Source: CAYNYF01 sp964401385 (GTDB lineage: Bacteria > Planctomycetota > Phycisphaerae > SM23-33). From it: a stretch of 35,446 bases of DNA. Shown one piece after another: positions 32,915-35,446 of this stretch. Position numbers and translations under genes: made by a program. The notes beneath the pieces were generated by a model that worked only from the letters and a program-made list of their open reading frames with translations, made no database searches and was not told the DNA's origin. The DNA is taken from contig CAYNYF010000045.1 in the NCBI GenBank assembly GCA_964401385.1, forward strand, positions 1 to 35,446, read 5' to 3'. Positions within the stretch are counted from its first letter, which is position 1, and each line of letters begins with the position of its first letter.

Positions 32915-34669
32915 CTAATTCGTCTCCTCGTGGACGGTCTGGGAGACCACTTCCTCAATGGTTGTCGTCCCGTCGTAAATCGCCAGCAGCCCGGCGTCGC
33001 GCAGCGTTCTCATGCCCCGTCGTCGGGCGGCTTCACGGATGGCGTGGGTGCTGGCGTTTTTCATGATGAGATCGCGAATCTCATCGTCCATCAGCATGAT
33101 CTCGTAGATGCCGGTCCGCCCGCTGTAGCCGGTTCCGCGGCAGAAATCGCAGCCCGCCCCGCGGAAGAAGGTCCGGCCCGCCACCTCCGTCGGGCGAAGC
33201 TGCAACTCCAGCAGCATCTCCTCGGTGGGGGTGAACTCCTCCTTGCACCGCGGGCAAATGCGCCGCACCAGCCGCTGGCCCACCACCGCCTCCAGCGTGG
33301 CCGTGATCAGGAACGGCTCCAGACCCAGATCCAGCAAACGGGCGATGGCCGAGGGGGCGTCGTTGGTGTGCAGCGTGCTGAAGACCATGTGCCCGGTCAG
33401 CGACGCCTGCACCGCGATCTGGCCCGTCTCCAGGTCGCGAATCTCGCCGACCAGGATGATGTCCGGGTCCTGACGGAGGAAGTGCCTCAGGCAGCGGGCG
33501 AACGTCAGCCCGATGTCCGGGTTGATCTGCACCTGGACCATCCCGTCGATGTCGTACTCCACCGGGTCCTCGCTGGTGAGGATCTTGACGCGCACGTCGT
33601 TGAGCTCCCTCAGCGCCGCGTACAGCGTGGTCGTCTTGCCGGAGCCCGTCGGGCCGCAGGAGATGCAGATGCCGTTGGGCCGGTGAATCAACTGGCGGAA
33701 GACGCCTAGATCGTCCTCGCGCATGCCCAGCCGGTCCAGCTCGAGCTGGACGTTGCTGCGATCCAGCACGCGCAGCACCACGCTCTCGCCGAACATGGTC
33801 GGCAGCACGCTCACGCGCAGGTCCACCGGCGAGCCATTGACGACCAGCTCGATCCGCCCGTCCTGGGGCAGCCGGCGCTCGGCGATGTCCAGGTCCGCCA
33901 TGACCTTGATGCGGCTGGAAATGGCCATCGCGATCGACTTCGGCGGCGGGATCATTTCGTACAGCAGCCCGTCGATGCGGTAGCGCATCTTGAACTCGTC
34001 CTCGAACGGCTCGAAGTGGATGTCGCTGGCCCGGTCGCGGATCGCCTGGAGCAGCACCATGTTCACCAGCCGGCGGATCGGGTTGGAGTCGGCCAGCTCC
34101 TTGATGGTGTCCAGGTCGATGCTCTCGCCGCGGTTTTCCATTCCGGCGAACTGCTCGCTCTCGGCCAATTCGTTGATGATCTCGCCCAGGGACTCCGACT
34201 CGACCTCGTAGTACTTCTGTAGGGCTCGCTCCAACTGCTCCGAGTCGGCGATCCTGGCCGTCACCTCGAGGCTCATCAGCGTCCGCAGGTCGTCGGTGGC
34301 GCGGAAGTTGTCCGCCGAGCCGATGGCAACCGTCAGATGCCTGCCCGCCTCGTCGTATTCCAGCGGCAGCACCTTGTAGGCGTTGGCCATCTGCGAGGGA
34401 ACCGCCCGGATCACCTCCTCGGAGATGTCCATCTTCTCCAGGTCCACGTACTCCATGCCGGCCTGGAAGGCCAAGGCGAAGGTGAGCGTGCTCTCGTCGA
34501 TATAGCCCAGGTCGACGAGGATCTGTCCCAACGGACCGCCCTTGTCCCTCTGGATCTCCAGTCCCTCGTGCACCTGCTCCCGGCTGACCTGGCCCATCTT
34601 CACCAGCACCCTGCCGATGTGCCGGCCCCGCAGCTCCAAAACCTTGATTTCCTGTAGTTGCGTGGGCAT
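32915..34669 (-). CDS. GspE/PilB-type assembly ATPase
   Basis: A 584-residue hexameric secretion ATPase. Residues 1-155 form MshEN-like domains (LGQILVDLGYIDESTLTFALAFQ), which bind c-di-GMP in some homologues. The core carries SDIHFEP, Walker A GPTGSGKTTT (339-348), the Asp box (ILTSEDPVEY), Walker B DPDIILVGEIRD (401-412) and the His box LTGHMVFSTLHTNDA. The zinc site Cys472, Cys475, Cys507, Cys510 (CPRC, CDFC) is complete. GGAGGT lies 6 bases before the ATG, 3 bases after the PilT stop. It should power pseudopilus extension. Confidence 0.95.
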   Translation of the reverse strand: MPTQLQEIKVLELRGRHIGRVLVKMGQVSREQVHEGLEIQRDKGGPLGQILVDLGYIDESTLTFALAFQAGMEYVDLEKMDISEEVIRAVPSQMANAYKVLPLEYDEAGRHLTVAIGSADNFRATDDLRTLMSLEVTARIADSEQLERALQKYYEVESESLGEIINELAESEQFAGMENRGESIDLDTIKELADSNPIRRLVNMVLLQAIRDRASDIHFEPFEDEFKMRYRIDGLLYEMIPPPKSIAMAISSRIKVMADLDIAERRLPQDGRIELVVNGSPVDLRVSVLPTMFGESVVLRVLDRSNVQLELDRLGMREDDLGVFRQLIHRPNGICISCGPTGSGKTTTLYAALRELNDVRVKILTSEDPVEYDIDGMVQVQINPDIGLTFARCLRHFLRQDPDIILVGEIRDLETGQIAVQASLTGHMVFSTLHTNDAPSAIARLLDLGLEPFLITATLEAVVGQRLVRRICPRCKEEFTPTEEMLLELQLRPTEVAGRTFFRGAGCDFCRGTGYSGRTGIYEIMLMDDEIRDLIMKNASTHAIREAARRRGMRTLRDAGLLAIYDGTTTIEEVVSQTVHEETN

Positions 34670-34672
34670 GGG

Positions 34673-35446
34673 CTACCTCCGGTAAGCCGGCTCCGGCTGC
34701 TCCTTGGTGCTGACCGCCTCTTCCGGCGCGGCGACCTGGCCCTTGCGGAAGCTGTCGATCTTCTCTTGCAGCGAAGAGGGGCTCTGCGAGAAGTCGATCG
34801 CGTCCTCGGCCGAGATCTTCCGCTCGCTGAACAGCTTGAACAGGTGCTCGTCCCGCAACTGCATTCCGAATTTCTTGCCCGTCTGGATCGAGGACGGAAT
34901 CCGGTAGACCTTGTTCTCCCGGATCAGGTTAGCGATGGCGTGCGTGACGTACATGAACTCAAAGGAGGCCACTCGCCCGTTCACGTCGATCCGCGGCAGC
35001 AGCGCCTGGCAGAGCACCGCGATCAGCGACGCCGCCAGTTGGATGCGGATCTGCTCCTGCTGGTTCACCGGAAACTGGTCCACGATTCGCGTGATCGTGC
35101 CCTGGGCGCTGGTGGTGTGCAGCGTGCCGAACACCAGGTGGCCGGTCTCGGCGGCGCGGAGGGCCGATTCGATGGTCTCCAGGTCGCGCAGCTCGCCCAC
35201 CAGGATCACGTCGGGGTCCATACGCAGCACGCGCTTCAGGGCCTCGGTGAAGCTCGGCACGTCCACGCCCACCTCACGCTGGTTCACCATCGACTTGCGA
35301 TGCGGGTGGTAGTTCTCGATGGGGTCCTCAATGGTGATGATGTGCTTGTCGAAGCTCTCGTTGATGTAATCCACCATCGTGGCCAGGGTGGTGGTCTTGC
35401 CCGAGCCGGTCGGCCCGGTCACCAGGAACATCCCCCTGGGCCGGCG
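34673..35446 (-). CDS. pilT: PilT-type retraction ATPase, 5' end outside the window
   Basis: The C-terminal 257 residues of a PilT-like ATPase; the frame runs off the right edge. It has Walker A GPTGSGKTTT right after RRPRGMFLVT, Asp box ITIEDPIENY, Walker B DPDVILVGELRDLETI, the His box TGHLVFGTLHTTSA and the PilT-type AIxNLIRE motif as HAIANLIREN. No four-cysteine zinc motif follows, unlike GspE. PilT retracts type IV pili; its location directly before GspE/F and the pseudopilin genes is unusual for a T2SS. The C-terminal 40 residues are charged and proline-containing. Confidence 0.93.
   Translation of the reverse strand, partial: RRPRGMFLVTGPTGSGKTTTLATMVDYINESFDKHIITIEDPIENYHPHRKSMVNQREVGVDVPSFTEALKRVLRMDPDVILVGELRDLETIESALRAAETGHLVFGTLHTTSAQGTITRIVDQFPVNQQEQIRIQLAASLIAVLCQALLPRIDVNGRVASFEFMYVTHAIANLIRENKVYRIPSSIQTGKKFGMQLRDEHLFKLFSERKISAEDAIDFSQSPSSLQEKIDSFRKGQVAAPEEAVSTKEQPEPAYRR

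Noticed and set aside
30503..33709. A 1068-codon open frame on the plus strand opposite the GspF/GspG/GspE genes
   Set aside because: No domain is recognisable, and the composition (His/Arg/Gln/Asp runs) is that of the antisense of pilin-operon codons.

Overview
The window reads as a chromosomal stretch of a high-GC Gram-negative-type bacterium, most likely a Planctomycetota and perhaps Phycisphaerae. This is inference from gene content: a type II secretion/pilin-like operon, two Gfo/Idh/MocA oxidoreductases, a sulfatase-superfamily enzyme, a UroD-family protein, and archease beside RtcB. No rRNA or other decisive marker is present. Coding density is high and genes are short-spaced. At least four adjacent gene pairs overlap by 4 bases (ATGA or GTGA). 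High GC produces very long open frames antisense to real genes, and these were rejected.

Layout. 1-2.9 kb: a double ACT-domain protein and an MgtC/SapB membrane protein run forward and converge on an NCS2 purine permease. 3.0-6.3 kb: a UroD-like protein converges on a minus-strand group of Gfo/Idh oxidoreductase, an unlisted 44-residue membrane peptide and a TauE/SafE exporter. 6.3-6.7 kb: a repeat-rich intergenic block whose last palindrome supplies the C-terminus of endonuclease IV (nfo). 7.6-9.6 kb: archease and RtcB RNA ligase, divergent from nfo. 9.8-12.0 kb: a membrane-anchored SurA/PpiD-type protein with an unexpected STN-like central segment. 12.2-14.8 kb: tRNA-Phe(GAA), an S41 protease and tsaD. 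14.8-20.6 kb: a long minus-strand run of a secreted thioredoxin-fold/TPR protein, fumarase, a sulfatase-like hydrolase with Thr at the nucleophile position, Gfo/Idh and a transglutaminase-like protein. 20.7-23.7 kb: a HEAT-like membrane-anchored protein coupled to ispG.

23.8-35.4 kb is one long minus-strand operon, in transcription order PilT (cut by the window edge), GspE/PilB, GspF/PilC, three GspG-like pseudopilins, then GspH-, GspI-, GspJ- and GspK-like proteins. This matches T2SS gene order (E-F-G-H-I-J-K) but with a tripled G position, a retraction ATPase at the head and a very large K protein carrying a calcium-loop-like segment. The secretin, the C/L/M components and the prepilin peptidase are not in the window.

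The most unusual items are the tripled pseudopilin/PilT secretion operon, the STN-bearing PpiD-like protein, the Thr-nucleophile sulfatase homologue, a divergent promoter pair that looks leaderless on both sides, octamer tandem arrays filling one convergent intergenic gap, and the small membrane peptide ahead of TauE. All functions are assigned by reading motifs; no search was run.
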